DNA from: Sphingopyxis sp. JAI128
GTDB lineage: Bacteria; Pseudomonadota; Alphaproteobacteria; Sphingomonadales; Sphingomonadaceae
Length of the DNA: 64,000 nucleotides
Assembly (NCBI RefSeq): GCF_014207235.1
Contig: NZ_JACHDA010000002.1
Span: 653,453-717,452, forward strand
Reading direction: 5' to 3'
Shown piece after piece: positions 7,839-17,870 of this stretch. Within the stretch, counting starts at the first letter, position 1. Each line of letters opens with the position of its first letter. Made by a program: the position numbers and the translations under genes. The notes below the pieces were generated by a model. It did no database searches and was not told where the DNA came from. It was given only the letters and a program-made list of their open reading frames with translations.

Positions 7839-10022
7839 ATGACAAATTTCGGCAGGAAGCAGTCCGCCCTGTTCATGGCCAGCGCGGCCGCCGCCATCAT
7901 GCCCGCGACAGCTGCGGCACAAGACGCCGCCCCCACGAGCGGAGACATTATTGTCACCGCGCAGCGGCAAGAGCAGAGGCTTCAAGACGTCCCGATCTCG
8001 GTCACCGCGTTCGGCGCCGAACAGCTTCGCGACAACAGCATCGAGACGGTGCAGGATATCGCGATCCGCACCCCCGGCCTTGCGGTCAGCGCGGTCGACC
8101 CGGTTAACACCAATTTCTCGATGCGCGGTATCGGTAGCCCGCCGGGCATCAGCCAGAACGCCGGCGGCGATCCGTCCGTAGTGGTCTTTATCGACGGAGT
8201 TTATGCGGGCCGAGGCGGTACCCCGGACCTTGATGCGCTGGACCTCGAACGCGTCGAGGTGCTGCGCGGGCCGCAGGGGACGTTATTCGGCAAGAATGCG
8301 ATCGGCGGTCTCGTCCAGTTCATCAGTCGCAAGCCAACTGACGATACAAGTTTCTTTTTTGACGCTACCTACGGAAACTACAATCGCTTGGGGGTCTCCG
8401 CGCGCGGCAATATGGCGCTGACCGACAATATCTATCTGTCGGCAGGCTTGTCGCACAAGCAGCGTGACGGGTTCGAATATAATGAAACGACGGGCAATGA
8501 CGTCAACGACCTCAATCTGACCACAGGCCGCATTGCGCTACGCTTCGTGCCCACCGATACACTGGACATCATATTGCGTGCCGACATCGCGCATCAGGAT
8601 CAGCGGGGTAATCCGCGCCACAATGATTGCGACACCAGCTTTAACGGCGGCATTCACTGCGTCGGCATCAACCCCGACCCCCGCGTGGTCAACGCCTATA
8701 TCGACGGCGAAGTAAAACGCACGATCCAGACCTATTCGGCCGAAGTCAATCTGGAACTGCCTTCCGGGACGCTGACTTCGCTAACCGCGCTGCGTAAAGT
8801 AAAGTTCAATTTCGTTACCCCCTTCTTCAGCAATCCAATCAATCCGCCGGCACAAATCGAATCGACGAGTTTCGGCGAAGAAGATAACAGCCAGTTCAGT
8901 CAGGAACTGCGGTTTGCATTCGACGCTTGGGACGGACGTCTGAAAGGGCAGACCGGCGCCTATTTCCTTAAGGAGAACAACGACCGCGTTGAAGGGCAAA
9001 TTCAGGATTTCCCGACCCCGGCCGGATCGGGCACCGGTATCTATCCGCAGTCGGTGAATGCGCGCAGCGTCGCAGTTTTCGGTCAGGTCGATTTCGAGAT
9101 TGTGCCGTCGTTGACCGCGACCGTAGGCGCGCGCATGACGTGGGAACGCAAAAGCGGTCGCTTCGCCGGGTTCAAGGCAGACAGCGGCCCAGGCCTGCCC
9201 CCACCACTGGGGTCAATCGGCGGCTACGACGTCACTGGAAAAAAGAGCTGGAAGGCCTTCACACCGCGCTTTGCGCTCAACTGGAAGGCAACCGACGACG
9301 TGCTCCTCTATGCCTCGGTCGCGCGCGGTTACAAGAGCGGCGGATTTCAGGGGTTGTCGGGTACCGCGTCGGGCGCTTCGACACCCTATGACCCCGAATT
9401 CGCCTGGGGCTATGAGGTTGGCGCGAAAACCGACTGGCTTGATCGCCGCCTGCGGCTCAATGTCGCCGCATTCCGGACCGACTATTCGGACCTCCAAGTC
9501 TCGCAGCTCATCCCGCTGTGCTGTGTCGTCGTCAGCAATGCCGCAAAGGCGCGGATCAAGGGCATCGAGATCGAAGCCGTTGCGCGGCCGTTCGATGGCT
9601 TCCAGATAGACGGCAGTTATGCCTATCTCGAGGCGAAATTCACCGAATATTCGATTCCGGGTCTGAACTATACGGGCAACCGCGTGCCCCGCTCCCCGAA
9701 GAACAAGTTCAACATCGGTGGACAGTTTGAAACACCGATCGGCGAGCTGTCGGCGAAGCTTCGCGTGGATTACAGCTGGGTCGACGATGCCTATTTCGAG
9801 GCGTCGAACATTCCGCAGCAGCTCTGGCCGAGCCACGAAAACCTGGACGCGCGCCTTTCGCTGTCGGGCCCCAACGATCGTTGGGAATTGTCGCTGTGGG
9901 GCAAGAATCTGACCGACGAGCTTACACCAACCTATGTCACCTATTTCGGTGCCTTTCGTCAGATCCTCACGCCCTATGCGCCGCCGCGCACCTATGGCGT
10001 GACCGTGGCGTTCAAGATCTGA
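7839..10022 (+). CDS. TonB-dependent outer-membrane receptor
   Basis: The protein of about 727 residues has a signal peptide ending in ATAAAQ, a TonB box-like SGDIIVTAQRQEQ, and a plug domain (LQDVPISVTAFGAEQL, then VFIDGVYAGRGG and RVEVLRGPQGTLFGKNAIGG). A 22-strand barrel follows, ending in VTVAFKI with the terminal aromatic-rich signature. I used the ATG at 7839 because it has the GGGAGA ribosome binding site and directly precedes the signal peptide. Such receptors import bulky substrates using TonB energy. The MFS transporter, DUF3237 protein and amidohydrolase relic around it suggest an aromatic or other organic ligand rather than a siderophore. Confidence 0.92.
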   Translation: MTNFGRKQSALFMASAAAAIMPATAAAQDAAPTSGDIIVTAQRQEQRLQDVPISVTAFGAEQLRDNSIETVQDIAIRTPGLAVSAVDPVNTNFSMRGIGSPPGISQNAGGDPSVVVFIDGVYAGRGGTPDLDALDLERVEVLRGPQGTLFGKNAIGGLVQFISRKPTDDTSFFFDATYGNYNRLGVSARGNMALTDNIYLSAGLSHKQRDGFEYNETTGNDVNDLNLTTGRIALRFVPTDTLDIILRADIAHQDQRGNPRHNDCDTSFNGGIHCVGINPDPRVVNAYIDGEVKRTIQTYSAEVNLELPSGTLTSLTALRKVKFNFVTPFFSNPINPPAQIESTSFGEEDNSQFSQELRFAFDAWDGRLKGQTGAYFLKENNDRVEGQIQDFPTPAGSGTGIYPQSVNARSVAVFGQVDFEIVPSLTATVGARMTWERKSGRFAGFKADSGPGLPPPLGSIGGYDVTGKKSWKAFTPRFALNWKATDDVLLYASVARGYKSGGFQGLSGTASGASTPYDPEFAWGYEVGAKTDWLDRRLRLNVAAFRTDYSDLQVSQLIPLCCVVVSNAAKARIKGIEIEAVARPFDGFQIDGSYAYLEAKFTEYSIPGLNYTGNRVPRSPKNKFNIGGQFETPIGELSAKLRVDYSWVDDAYFEASNIPQQLWPSHENLDARLSLSGPNDRWELSLWGKNLTDELTPTYVTYFGAFRQILTPYAPPRTYGVTVAFKI

Positions 10023-10083
10023 CGTGCGGGCGCGGCAGCTGCTTCACGTTGTCGCGCTCTCCACCTTTTTGGAAGGATGACCT

Positions 10084-10554
10084 ATGGAATCCCCCCATTT
10101 CAGCTATCTCTGTTCCTACACGGCGACCTTCACCGAACCGCAGCAGATGATCGGCAAGGCACATTTCGGGCGCCGGATGATCGCCGCGTTGACGGGCGGC
10201 GAAGTCGAGGGCGAACGACTACATGGCCGGATTATGCCCAGCGGCGGCGACTGGGCAACGATCGACGACAGTGACACGCTACGGCTCGACGCGCGCATCA
10301 CGATGGAAACAAATGATGGCGCGCTGATATATGTCTCCTACCGCGGGGTGCTGCGTCCGCTTTCAGCGGCGCATAAACATGCTCGCAACGGCGGCCCCCG
10401 GACTCCTGAGGAAAAAGCCGAAGTCTATTTTCGCACAACCCCGATGTTTGAAACCGGCGACGAGCGTTACCTGTGGCTAAACGACATCGTCGCCGTTGGT
10501 CTTGGCGCCAGCATCGGCGGCGCCGTCCGCTACGACGTGTTTGAATTGCTTTAG
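10084..10554 (+). CDS. DUF3237 family protein
   Basis: This 156-residue protein resembles the DUF3237 family over its whole length. It shows the early conserved GGEVEGERLHGRIMPSGGDWA and the late YFRTTPMFETGDERYLWLND. It has no signal peptide or membrane segment. GGAAGGA lies 7 bases before the ATG. The gene starts 61 bases after the TonB receptor and is probably co-transcribed with it. DUF3237 proteins are small beta-barrel proteins frequently found in catabolic clusters, but their reaction is not established. Confidence 0.85.
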   Translation: MESPHFSYLCSYTATFTEPQQMIGKAHFGRRMIAALTGGEVEGERLHGRIMPSGGDWATIDDSDTLRLDARITMETNDGALIYVSYRGVLRPLSAAHKHARNGGPRTPEEKAEVYFRTTPMFETGDERYLWLNDIVAVGLGASIGGAVRYDVFELL

Positions 10555-10639
10555 CTGCGGGCATTTTACACGCCGAGCTATCAGCGCCGAGATACAAAGG
10601 GCATGGCAAGACAGTCGGCAGTCGCTCGATACGAAGGCG

Positions 10640-11145
10640 GCAAAGGCTTCCTCTTGTCGCGGTAGACCGCACCTCGAAGCTGGTGTTCGCCCACATCTAT
10701 CGACGGGCGACCAAGCTCGCCGCGGCAGCCTTCCTGCGCGTGTCGATCAAGACGGTTCCCTACAAGATCACACCATCCTGACCGACAACGGCGTGCAGTT
10801 CGTTAGCGCGACCAGGGTGGCGCGCTGGGATGGATGGGCCGTATCTTCGCGAGCAGCACGGCATCGAGCATCGGCTCACCAAAACCCTGTGACCCATGGA
10901 CCAACGGCCAGGCCGAACGGACGGTGCAACCATCAAGGACGCCACCGTCAAATCCTTCCATTACACATCGATCAACGAACTGCGCCGCCATGTCGGTGAC
11001 GGGTTGGTCGCTTGCAACTTCGCCAAGCAGTCGAAGGCACTGCGCTTCAGGACGCCCTTATGACGCCATCGACGAGCTCTGGAAATCCAAACCAGATATC
11101 TTCGATATGGAGCCACACCATCGCATACCGGGACTAAACAGCTAG
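10640..11145 (+). pseudogene. IS481-type transposase relic, multiply frameshifted
   Basis: Pieces of a DDE integrase-core transposase occur in order but in several frames: VAVDRTSKLVFAHIYRRATK (first catalytic Asp), ILTDNGVQF (second Asp), REQHGIEHRLTKT, TNGQAER (catalytic Glu) and a C-terminal YDAIDELWKSKPDIF. At least four frame changes are needed to join them, and the N-terminal HTH region is absent. I found no intact terminal inverted repeats. This is an old, immobile insertion-sequence remnant. Confidence 0.75.
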
Positions 11146-11328
11146 AAATTTTCGATTGATACCGATTGCGGTCGAAGGCGAAATAAGGAAAAGCAACCAA
11201 AATATTCTATGATTTCATGAGCGTAGAAATCTTCCGGCCTCGCTGTCGGCCATTTCGGATGGAATGAAATTTTCCTATTCAATTTCATTATGTTACAAGA
11301 GACCTGAATTGAGTGGGAATGATGCAGG

Positions 11329-11823
11329 ATGAACAGCCCTACGCGCATTGACGTCGAGGCATCGGGCGGCTGCCAGTGCGGCGCGGTGCGTTATCATGTC
11401 ACCGCGGTGCTCGACACGTCGCATATCTGCCATTGCCGCATGTGCCAGAAGGCGGCGGGCAATTTCTTCATCGCGTTGATCGGCGTCCCGCGCGACGCGA
11501 TCGCCTGGACGCGCGGCACGCCCGCGTGGTTCGCCAGTTCGGACAAGGCCGCGCGCGGCTATTGCCGCGACTGCGGGACCCCGCTCGCCTATGATTATCA
11601 CGAGAGCAAGCATATCAACCTGACCACCGGCTCGTTCGACGACCCGGCGCAGTTCCCGCCGCGCGTGCAGTTCGGCCTTGAAGGCCAGCTATCACTGTTC
11701 GAGGATTTGCCGATCGAGGCCGAGGGCACGACCGAGGAAACGATGGCCGCTTATGTCGGTGCGATCAAGGCAAGCAACCACCAGCATCCCGACCATGACA
11801 CGGAGACATGGCCGGAGAGCTGA
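11329..11823 (+). CDS. GFA family (CENP-V/GFA domain) zinc protein
   Basis: This 164-residue protein carries the GFA zinc-binding cysteines: CQCGAVRY at about residue 14, CHCRMCQKAAGNFF near residue 34, and CRDCGTPLAY near residue 77. The length and order match the glutathione-dependent formaldehyde-activating enzyme family. Most such proteins have not been tested for formaldehyde activity, so the name is a family label only. The gene is convergent with ahpF, and its stop codon is 15 bases from the end of ahpF. Confidence 0.85.
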   Translation: MNSPTRIDVEASGGCQCGAVRYHVTAVLDTSHICHCRMCQKAAGNFFIALIGVPRDAIAWTRGTPAWFASSDKAARGYCRDCGTPLAYDYHESKHINLTTGSFDDPAQFPPRVQFGLEGQLSLFEDLPIEAEGTTEETMAAYVGAIKASNHQHPDHDTETWPES

Positions 11824-11838
11824 AGATCGCGCGGCGCG

Positions 11839-13401
11839 TCAAAGGCCCGACCGGATCAGGTGATCGAAGGCCGAGAGCGACGCCTTTGAGCCTTCGCCCA
11901 TCGCGATGACGATCTGCTTGTACGGCACCGTCGTCACATCGCCCGCGGCGAAAATGCCCGGCTGGCTCGTCGCGCCGCGCGCGTCGACCTCGATCTCGCC
12001 GCGATCGCTGAGCGCCACCGCATCGCCCAGCCATTCGGTGTTCGGAATCAGGCCGATCTGGACGAAGATGCCCTCCAACTCGACGAGATGCTCCGCATCC
12101 TTGTTGCGGTCGCGATAGCGCAGGCCGACGACCTTCTCGCCATTGCCGAGCACCTCGGTGGTGAGCGCCGACGTGATGACCGTGACGTTGGGCAGGCTCT
12201 TGAGCTTGGTCTGGAGTACCGCGTCGGCACGAAGCTGCGCGTCGAACTCGATCAGCGTCACATGCGCGACGAGCCCCGCGAGGTCGATCGCCGCCTCGAC
12301 CCCCGAATTGCCGCCGCCGATCACCGCGACGCGCTTGCCCTTGAACAAGGGGCCGTCGCAGTGCGGACAGTAAGCGACACCCTTGTTGCGATATTCGGCC
12401 TCGCCGGGGACGCCCATCTGGCGCCAGCGCGCGCCGGTCGACAGGATTACCGTCTTGCCCTTGACGCTCGCGCCGCTCTTCAGCTTCACTTCGTGCAGGC
12501 CGTTCGCGCCGCCCGGGATCAACTCGGCCGCTTCCTGCACGTTCATGACGTCGACGTCATAATCCTTCACATGCGCTTCGAGCTGCGCGGCGAGTTTCGG
12601 TCCCTCGGTGTGCTGGACGGAGACGAAATTCTCGATCCCCAGCGTGTCGAGCACTTGCCCACCGAAGCGTTCGGCGACGATGCCGGTGCGGATACCCTTG
12701 CGCGCGGCATAGATCGCCGCCGCCGCCCCGCCGGGCCCCCCGCCGACGACGAGCACGTCGAACGGCTCCTTTGCGGCGATCTTCTCGGCCGCGCGGGCGA
12801 CCGCGCCGGTGTCGAGCTTCGCGACGATCTGCGCGAGGTCCATGCGGCCCTGCCCGAAGGGTTCGCCGTTCAGGAACACTGCGGGCACCGCCATCACCTG
12901 CCGTCGCTCGACCTCGTCCTGGAACAGCGCGCCGTCGATCGCGGTGTGGCGGATATTGGGGTTGAGCGCCGCCATGATGTTGAGCGCCTGCACGACGTCG
13001 GGGCAATTCTGGCACGACAGCGAAAAGAAGGTTTCGAAGGTGAAATCGCCCTCGAGTGCGCACACCGCGTCGAGCAGTTCGGCCTCTTCCTTGGGCGGAT
13101 GGCCGCCGACGTGGAGCAGCGCGAGGATCAGCGAGGTGAATTCATGTCCCATCGGCAGGCCCGCGAACGCCGCTTGGGCACGGCCTTCATCGCCGCGGAT
13201 CGCGAAGGACGGCCGGCGCGCATCGTCGCCGTCGAAGCGCGCGGTGACAAGATCCGACTGTGCTGCAACCTCTTCGACCAGCGCGCGCATCTCGTCCGAC
13301 TTGGGCGAGGCGTCGAGGCTCGCGACGAGCTCGATCGGGCGGCGGAGGTTGCCGAGATAGGATTTGAGCTGGGCGGTCGTGTTGGCGTCGAGCATCGGCA
13401 T
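11839..13401 (-). CDS. ahpF: Alkyl hydroperoxide reductase subunit F
   Basis: This 520-residue flavoprotein has an N-terminal double thioredoxin-like domain with the redox pair SCQNC (about residue 130), a FAD-binding [19 protein letters not shown] near residue 217, and the thioredoxin-reductase-like active site YCPHCDG (about residue 344) followed by [14 protein letters not shown] for NADH. It takes electrons from NADH and reduces AhpC. A second ATG two codons in ([10 protein letters not shown]) matches the usual AhpF N-terminus and may be the real start. The gene lies 120 bases downstream of ahpC with a hairpin between them. Confidence 0.96.
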   Translation of the reverse strand: MPMLDANTTAQLKSYLGNLRRPIELVASLDASPKSDEMRALVEEVAAQSDLVTARFDGDDARRPSFAIRGDEGRAQAAFAGLPMGHEFTSLILALLHVGGHPPKEEAELLDAVCALEGDFTFETFFSLSCQNCPDVVQALNIMAALNPNIRHTAIDGALFQDEVERRQVMAVPAVFLNGEPFGQGRMDLAQIVAKLDTGAVARAAEKIAAKEPFDVLVVGGGPGGAAAAIYAARKGIRTGIVAERFGGQVLDTLGIENFVSVQHTEGPKLAAQLEAHVKDYDVDVMNVQEAAELIPGGANGLHEVKLKSGASVKGKTVILSTGARWRQMGVPGEAEYRNKGVAYCPHCDGPLFKGKRVAVIGGGNSGVEAAIDLAGLVAHVTLIEFDAQLRADAVLQTKLKSLPNVTVITSALTTEVLGNGEKVVGLRYRDRNKDAEHLVELEGIFVQIGLIPNTEWLGDAVALSDRGEIEVDARGATSQPGIFAAGDVTTVPYKQIVIAMGEGSKASLSAFDHLIRSGL

Positions 13402-13476
13402 GGGGAGAGCCTTTCGGACAGGGGCAAGGATTCGCCGCAGCGAGCGACGTCAGAATCTTATATTTTCAGGGGAGCG

Positions 13477-13503
13477 AAGACCGGGCGAGCGCTGCCCGCC
13501 CGG
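13477..13503 (-). terminator. Hairpin between ahpC and ahpF, partial terminator or mRNA-stabilising stem
   Basis: GACCGGGCG and CGCCCGGTC form a 9-bp GC stem. It lies between the ahpC stop and the ahpF start on their shared strand. No strong run of T follows, so partial attenuation or transcript stabilisation is more likely than full termination. Confidence 0.4.
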
Positions 13504-13521
13504 TCCTCACAAATGGCCGGC

Positions 13522-14085
13522 TTAGATCTTGCCGACGAGCTCGATCGAGGGAGCGAGCGTTTCGGCGCCCTCTTCCCACTTCGCCGGGCACACCTGACCG
13601 GGGTTGGCGCGGACATAGACCGCAGCCTTGATCTTGCGGACCAGTTCCTCGGCGTTGCGGCCGACGCCCTCGCAGGTGATTTCCATCACCTGGATCACGC
13701 CGTCAGGATCGACGACGAAGGTCGCGCGGTCGGCAAGGCCCGAATCTTCGCGCAGCACGCCGAAATTGTTGGCGAGGACGTGGTTCTGGTCGCCCAGCAT
13801 ATGATAGTTGATCTTGCCGATCGCCGGCGAGCTGTCGTGCCATGCCTTGTGGCTGAAATGCGTATCGGTCGACACGGCATAGACTTCGACGCCCAGGCCC
13901 TTCAGCGTTTCATACTGGTCGGCCAGATCTTCGAGTTCGGTCGGGCAGACGAAGGTGAAGTCGGCCGGATAAAAGAAGAAAACCGCCCACTTGCCCTTGG
14001 TGTCGGCGTCGGTCACGGGGACGAACTTGCCCTGGTGGTACGAAGTGGCGTTGAACGGTTTGATCGAGCTTCCAATGATACCCAT
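13522..14085 (-). CDS. ahpC: Alkyl hydroperoxide reductase subunit C (typical 2-Cys peroxiredoxin)
   Basis: This 187-residue peroxiredoxin has the peroxidatic cysteine in [19 protein letters not shown] (about residue 47) and the resolving cysteine in GQVCPAKW near the C-terminus. It reduces hydrogen peroxide and organic peroxides and is recycled by AhpF. The ATG at 14085 gives the canonical start [11 protein letters not shown], and AGGAAA precedes it; the frame extends upstream but without family similarity. It is first in the ahpC-ahpF unit. Confidence 0.97.
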   Translation of the reverse strand: MGIIGSSIKPFNATSYHQGKFVPVTDADTKGKWAVFFFYPADFTFVCPTELEDLADQYETLKGLGVEVYAVSTDTHFSHKAWHDSSPAIGKINYHMLGDQNHVLANNFGVLREDSGLADRATFVVDPDGVIQVMEITCEGVGRNAEELVRKIKAAVYVRANPGQVCPAKWEEGAETLAPSIELVGKI

Positions 14086-14229
14086 GGGAGAGTGTTTCCT
14101 TTGTTTGCTGCACTGCAAAAATGTTTGCAGGGGCCAGCTATAAGGACGGACGCACGCACTCAACCCCAATTTTCCGGGCACACTTATCGTCTCAATCGAT
14201 TAAAGGACCAATATCGCGCAAAACCGCGA

Positions 14230-14535
14230 TCAGCGGCAGATATCCTTTGCTCCCATGAGCAAATCGATCACTTCGCTGTCGAAATCGTCGGGCGCGCCCG
14301 GCGTAATCTTGCGGAAACGGCGCGCGCAATAGGCGGCGCGCGGGCCCAGGTCGGGGACATCGCGAAATTTCAACGCGGTGCCCGACGTTCCGCCAACAAG
14401 GTCGGGCATGTCGGTCCACACCGTGCGCACCGTGAAAACTGCGCCCGGACGCACTTCGGGCGGGTAGCGCTCGTGCCGGCTGATGCACAGCGCCAGGTCA
14501 TCCACTCGCCAATCGTCCGTCATAATCAACCTCAT
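14230..14535 (-). CDS. Conserved hypothetical protein, about 101 residues
   Basis: This is a short soluble protein starting MRLIMTDDWRVDD, with segments CISRHERYPPEVRPGAVFTV, DLPDLG and YCARRFRKITP. The pattern (basic, with a VRxGxxxxV strand and a RFRKI tail) resembles small phage-associated or uncharacterised alphaproteobacterial proteins, but I cannot name the family. Two possible ATG starts exist, at 14535 and 14523. It lies 30 bases downstream of the ogt-like gene on the same strand and may be co-transcribed. Confidence 0.65.
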   Translation of the reverse strand: MRLIMTDDWRVDDLALCISRHERYPPEVRPGAVFTVRTVWTDMPDLVGGTSGTALKFRDVPDLGPRAAYCARRFRKITPGAPDDFDSEVIDLLMGAKDICR

Positions 14536-14564
14536 GGTTGTTACGCAGCGTTGGACGAAGGCTA

Positions 14565-15098
14565 TCACATATGCGTCGCGGTGCGAAGCATTGTATCCGG
14601 CGCGCTGCGGCCCCGCAAAGCCTGCCGTTCCAGGTCGAGCAGAAATTCCTTCGCGTCCAGCCCGCCTGCAAACCCGGTAAGCTTGCCCGTCGATCCGACG
14701 ACGCGGTGGCACGGCGCGATGATCGATATGGGATTGCGGCCATTGGCGGCACCAACCGCGCGCGATCCCGCGGGATTGCCGAGCTGGCGTGCAATTTCGC
14801 CGTAGCTCCGCGTCTCGCCGAAGGGGATGGTGAGCAGCGCGCGCCACACGCGCCGCTGAAAATCGCTTCCCGCAAAAGACAGTGGCAGGTCGAACATCGT
14901 CCGCGCGCCGGCAAAATATTCGCCAAGCTGGCGTGCGGTTTCGCACAGCAGCGGATGGCCGGTCGCAGGGACCAGCGGCCCCAGCGGCACGCGGCCCGGC
15001 GGGTCGTCCTCCCACAATATCGCGGCCAACCCGGCCGCGTCGGCGACCAGCGTCAACTCGCCGACCGGCGACCAGATGGTTTTGCAATGGTGGGTCAT
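14565..15098 (-). CDS. ogt: Methylated-DNA--protein-cysteine methyltransferase
   Basis: This 177-residue DNA repair protein contains the acceptor motif [20 protein letters not shown] (Cys about 140) and the preceding wHTH DNA-binding segment [20 protein letters not shown]. It removes alkyl groups from O6-alkylguanine by irreversible transfer to its cysteine. The ATG at 15098 ([13 protein letters not shown]) begins at the normal start of the family, so the upstream extension was dropped. The N-terminus is of the Ogt type, without the Ada metal-binding domain. Confidence 0.93.
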   Translation of the reverse strand: MTHHCKTIWSPVGELTLVADAAGLAAILWEDDPPGRVPLGPLVPATGHPLLCETARQLGEYFAGARTMFDLPLSFAGSDFQRRVWRALLTIPFGETRSYGEIARQLGNPAGSRAVGAANGRNPISIIAPCHRVVGSTGKLTGFAGGLDAKEFLLDLERQALRGRSAPDTMLRTATHM

Positions 15099-15208
15099 GC
15101 CTGAAATCCTGTCATTTGCTGTCGCACTTTGGCGACGAACTTCATATGGCAAGGCGGACCGAGCGGGTCGTCCCGAATCTTGCGCCCAACCTCGATGGAA
15201 AGTTTGTC

Positions 15209-16390
15209 ATGACCCCGACCGCAAAAATCCTCCTTCTCGGCTCGGGCGAGCTTGGCCGCGAGTTCGTTATTTCGGTGAAACGCCTCGGCGCGCATGTGAT
15301 CGCTTGCGACAGCTATGCCGGTGCGCCCGCGATGCAGGTCGCCGACGACTGCGAAGTCTTTTCGATGCTCGACGGCGATGCGCTGCGCGCCACGGTCGAA
15401 AAGCACCGCCCCGACCATGTCGTGCCCGAGATCGAAGCGATCCGGACCGAGGTACTGGCCGAACTCGAGGCCGAAGGATTCCACATCGTCCCCTCGGCAC
15501 GCGCCGCCCAGCTCACGATGAACCGCGATGCGATCCGCGACCTCGCGGCGAGCGAACTGAGTCTCAAGACCTCGACCTTCGAATATGCCACGAGCCGCGA
15601 GGAACTGGCCGCCGCTGCGGCACGCATCGGCCTCCCGCTGGTCGTCAAACCCGTGATGTCATCGTCGGGCAAGGGCCAGAGTACCGTGAAGGACGCCGCG
15701 GGCATCGACGCCGCGTGGGATTATGCCGCCGCCGGCATGCGCGGCGACCGGCTGCGCGTGATCGCCGAGGCCTTCATCGACTTCGACTATGAAATCACCC
15801 TGCTCACCGTCCGACACAAGGATGGCGTCAGCTTTTGCCCGCCCGTCGGCCACCGGCAGGCACGCGGCGACTATCGCGAAAGCTGGCAGCCCGCCGCAAT
15901 GTCGGACGCGGCGCTGGCAAGTGCTCAGGATATGGCGACAAAGGTCGTCGATGCGCTCGGCGGTCACGGCATCTTCGGCGTCGAATTTTTCGTGAAGGGC
16001 GACGAGGTGATCTTCTCCGAACTGTCGCCGCGTCCGCACGACACCGGCATGGTCACGCTGATCTCGCAGGACCTGTCCGAATTCGACCTGCACGCGCGCG
16101 CGATTCTGGGATTGCCGATTCCGCTCATCGACGTGCCGCAACCCAGCGCCAGCGCCGTGCTGCTCGCCGACCGCGACGCAAGTGATTTCGCGATCACCGG
16201 CCTCGCCCAGGCCCTGACGCCGCCGAACGCCGAAACCTCCATTGACGCGCGCCTCTTCGGCAAACCCGTCACGCGGCCGTATCGCCGCATGGGGGTGGCA
16301 CTGGCAAAGGTCGCGGGCGGCACCACCGACGACGCGCGGGCGGCAGCCGTCGCGGCGGCGGACAGGCTGGCGATCCGATATCCGGAATGA
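15209..16390 (+). CDS. purT: Formate-dependent phosphoribosylglycinamide formyltransferase (GAR transformylase 2)
   Basis: This 393-residue ATP-grasp enzyme makes formyl-GAR from GAR, formate and ATP in purine synthesis. The N-terminal nucleotide-binding loop [19 protein letters not shown], the ATP-grasp [14 protein letters not shown] (about residue 150) and the metal-binding [19 protein letters not shown] match PurT throughout. I chose the ATG at 15209 ([11 protein letters not shown]), with GGAAAG upstream, because the family starts just before this strand. It is divergent from ogt and not in a pur operon. Confidence 0.94.
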   Translation: MTPTAKILLLGSGELGREFVISVKRLGAHVIACDSYAGAPAMQVADDCEVFSMLDGDALRATVEKHRPDHVVPEIEAIRTEVLAELEAEGFHIVPSARAAQLTMNRDAIRDLAASELSLKTSTFEYATSREELAAAAARIGLPLVVKPVMSSSGKGQSTVKDAAGIDAAWDYAAAGMRGDRLRVIAEAFIDFDYEITLLTVRHKDGVSFCPPVGHRQARGDYRESWQPAAMSDAALASAQDMATKVVDALGGHGIFGVEFFVKGDEVIFSELSPRPHDTGMVTLISQDLSEFDLHARAILGLPIPLIDVPQPSASAVLLADRDASDFAITGLAQALTPPNAETSIDARLFGKPVTRPYRRMGVALAKVAGGTTDDARAAAVAAADRLAIRYPE

Positions 16391-16412
16391 GCAGACGGCG
16401 GGTTGGCAGGTT

Positions 16413-16454
16413 TCGACCGGAAGCGGTCGCAGGGCAAGTATCGACCGGAAGCGG
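16413..16454. repeat. Direct repeat of a 14-base unit
   Basis: TCGACCGGAAGCGG occurs at 16413-16426 and again at 16441-16454, 28 bases apart. It lies just after purT. Function unknown; it may belong to the neighbouring REP-like element. Confidence 0.5.
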
Positions 16455-16461
16455 GCATAGA

Positions 16462-16575
16462 TCCTCCCTGTGGCGAAACCATGGGGAGGTGGCAGCGCGA
16501 AGCACTGACGGCGGCATTGACGCAACCGTCGCGCCTCTCCACCACTGCTTCGCGTCGGTCCCGCTGCGCTACGCG
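16462..16575. repeat. Partial REP-like element
   Basis: It begins TCCTCCCTGTGGCGAAACC and continues ATGGGGAGGTGGCAGCG. This is the same unit that forms the arms of the large palindrome between tsf and pyrH at 25739-25872. The second half here is degenerate. Two copies in one window suggest a dispersed family in this genome. Confidence 0.6.
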
Positions 16576-16658
16576 CCGTCTGCGACTCCCCCGACACCGC
16601 CGCCGCCCGCTAGCAGGCAGGCGATTGCGGCATGTTGCACTTCAAATGTGAAACCACA

Positions 16659-16675
16659 CCCGGATCAAGTCCGGG
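16659..16675. repeat. Short dispersed palindrome downstream of fabZ
   Basis: CCCGGATCAAGTCCGGG forms a 6-bp GC stem around a 5-base loop and is followed by ATGAC. This resembles the common alphaproteobacterial intergenic repeat. It lies 24 bases past the fabZ stop and may help end the long operon transcript, although no T run is present. Confidence 0.5.
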
Positions 16676-16698
16676 ATGACGAAGCGGAGACGTGTCGC

Positions 16699-17178
16699 TT
16701 AATCGCTCGGCGGATCGGCGATCATCGCGGTGAACTGGCATTCGGTCGCGAGCTGGCCGTCCAGCATCGCCCTGCCCTCGAACTTGCAGATATTCCGCTT
16801 TGCCTGAAGGATGGTGACGTGCAGGTCGAGCAGGACGCCCGGTTCGACGGGCTTCCGGAACTTCACCCCGTCGATACCCATGAAATAAACGAGCTTGCCC
16901 GACCCGCCGAGACCCAGCGATTCGATCGCAAGAATGCCGCCGGCCTGCGCCAGCGCCTCGACGATAAGCACGCCGGGCATGATCGGCCGGCCGGGGAAAT
17001 GCCCTTGGAAAAAGGGCTCGTTCATCGTCACCGCCTTGACCGCGTGGATCGAGGTGTCCTTCACCATCGATTCCACCCGATCGACGAGCAGCATCGGATA
17101 ACGATGCGGCAGCAGCGTCAGGATCCGGCGGATGTCCACCGGGCCCAGCGCCCCTGCCCCCTTTTCCCCGTCCGTCAT
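16699..17178 (-). CDS. fabZ: 3-hydroxyacyl-[acyl-carrier-protein] dehydratase FabZ
   Basis: This 159-residue hot-dog-fold enzyme dehydrates 3-hydroxyacyl-ACP in fatty-acid elongation. The signature [13 protein letters not shown] carries the catalytic His, and [26 protein letters not shown] contains the catalytic Glu region (quoted here as [14 protein letters not shown]). It is the last gene of the minus-strand envelope block, 5 bases after the Skp-like gene. In LPS-producing relatives lpxD precedes fabZ and lpxA and lpxB follow; none of these is present here. Confidence 0.95.
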   Translation of the reverse strand: MTDGEKGAGALGPVDIRRILTLLPHRYPMLLVDRVESMVKDTSIHAVKAVTMNEPFFQGHFPGRPIMPGVLIVEALAQAGGILAIESLGLGGSGKLVYFMGIDGVKFRKPVEPGVLLDLHVTILQAKRNICKFEGRAMLDGQLATECQFTAMIADPPSD

Positions 17179-17183
17179 GGCGC

Positions 17184-17870
17184 TTAGCGCGTGGTCGGCG
17201 CGGTGCCGGCGGCCGGAGTCGCCGGCGCCGCGGCGCGTGCCGCATTGGCCGCAGCCTGATTCTTCTGCTGCATCAGCTGGCCGGGCTGATAGCCGGCGGG
17301 CGGAACGATCTGGACGTTCGGCACAAGCGTGTTCAGTTCGGCGACGATCGCGTCGGTGATGTCGACATTCTTTTCGGCCGCCAGAACGATCTGCGGATTA
17401 TAGCTGAGCAGCAGGTCGACCTTGCGCTTGGTCATGCCGGCCTTGACGGCTTCGTCGAGACGAACGCTGATCTGGTCGATCGCATAGGTCCGCGCGAGGT
17501 CGTAAGGCTGCGACAGCTGGCTGAGTTCGCGCTGCGCCGCCGTCGATTTGTCCTGGAACGCCTTGATCGCGGCATCGACCGCCGCCTGGTTGCGCGGCGT
17601 CTTCTTTGCTTCCTCATTGGCCTTTGCGCGCAGAACGTTCAGTTCGGCTTCCAGCGTCTGGCTGCGCGTTTCGACCTGGTCGATCTGCGCCTTGTAGGTG
17701 GTGCCGATCTGGGTCAGCGCCGTCTTGTAGGCGTTCGACTGGGCGACCGCGGCCTCGAGGTCGGCGACCGCCGAGCCCTTCGTCGATTGGGCCGCCGCCG
17801 GGGCGGCGAACATGGGCGAAACCGACACGGCAGCAACGGCGAGAGCCGAGGCGACAAATATTTTCTTCAT
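17184..17870 (-). CDS. OmpH/Skp family periplasmic chaperone
   Basis: This 228-residue protein has a signal peptide ([20 protein letters not shown]) and a long helical middle rich in Gln, Glu and Lys ([20 protein letters not shown] and following), as expected for the coiled-coil arms of Skp. The tail is Ala/Pro-rich. Skp-family chaperones carry unfolded outer-membrane proteins across the periplasm to BamA. Its ATG overlaps the bamA stop codon (TGATG), so the two are translationally coupled. It is longer than E. coli Skp because of the C-terminal extension. Confidence 0.88.
   Translation of the reverse strand: MKKIFVASALAVAAVSVSPMFAAPAAAQSTKGSAVADLEAAVAQSNAYKTALTQIGTTYKAQIDQVETRSQTLEAELNVLRAKANEEAKKTPRNQAAVDAAIKAFQDKSTAAQRELSQLSQPYDLARTYAIDQISVRLDEAVKAGMTKRKVDLLLSYNPQIVLAAEKNVDITDAIVAELNTLVPNVQIVPPAGYQPGQLMQQKNQAAANAARAAAPATPAAGTAPTTR

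Noticed and set aside
11142..11348. 68-codon minus-strand open frame before the GFA gene
   Set aside because: AT-rich chance frame in the IS481 relic border, with no motif.
12088..14805. Very long plus-strand open frame (about 905 codons)
   Set aside because: It is antisense to ahpF and ahpC, has no recognisable domain, and its composition (rich in Arg, Ala, Asp, His) is what GC-rich antisense frames give.
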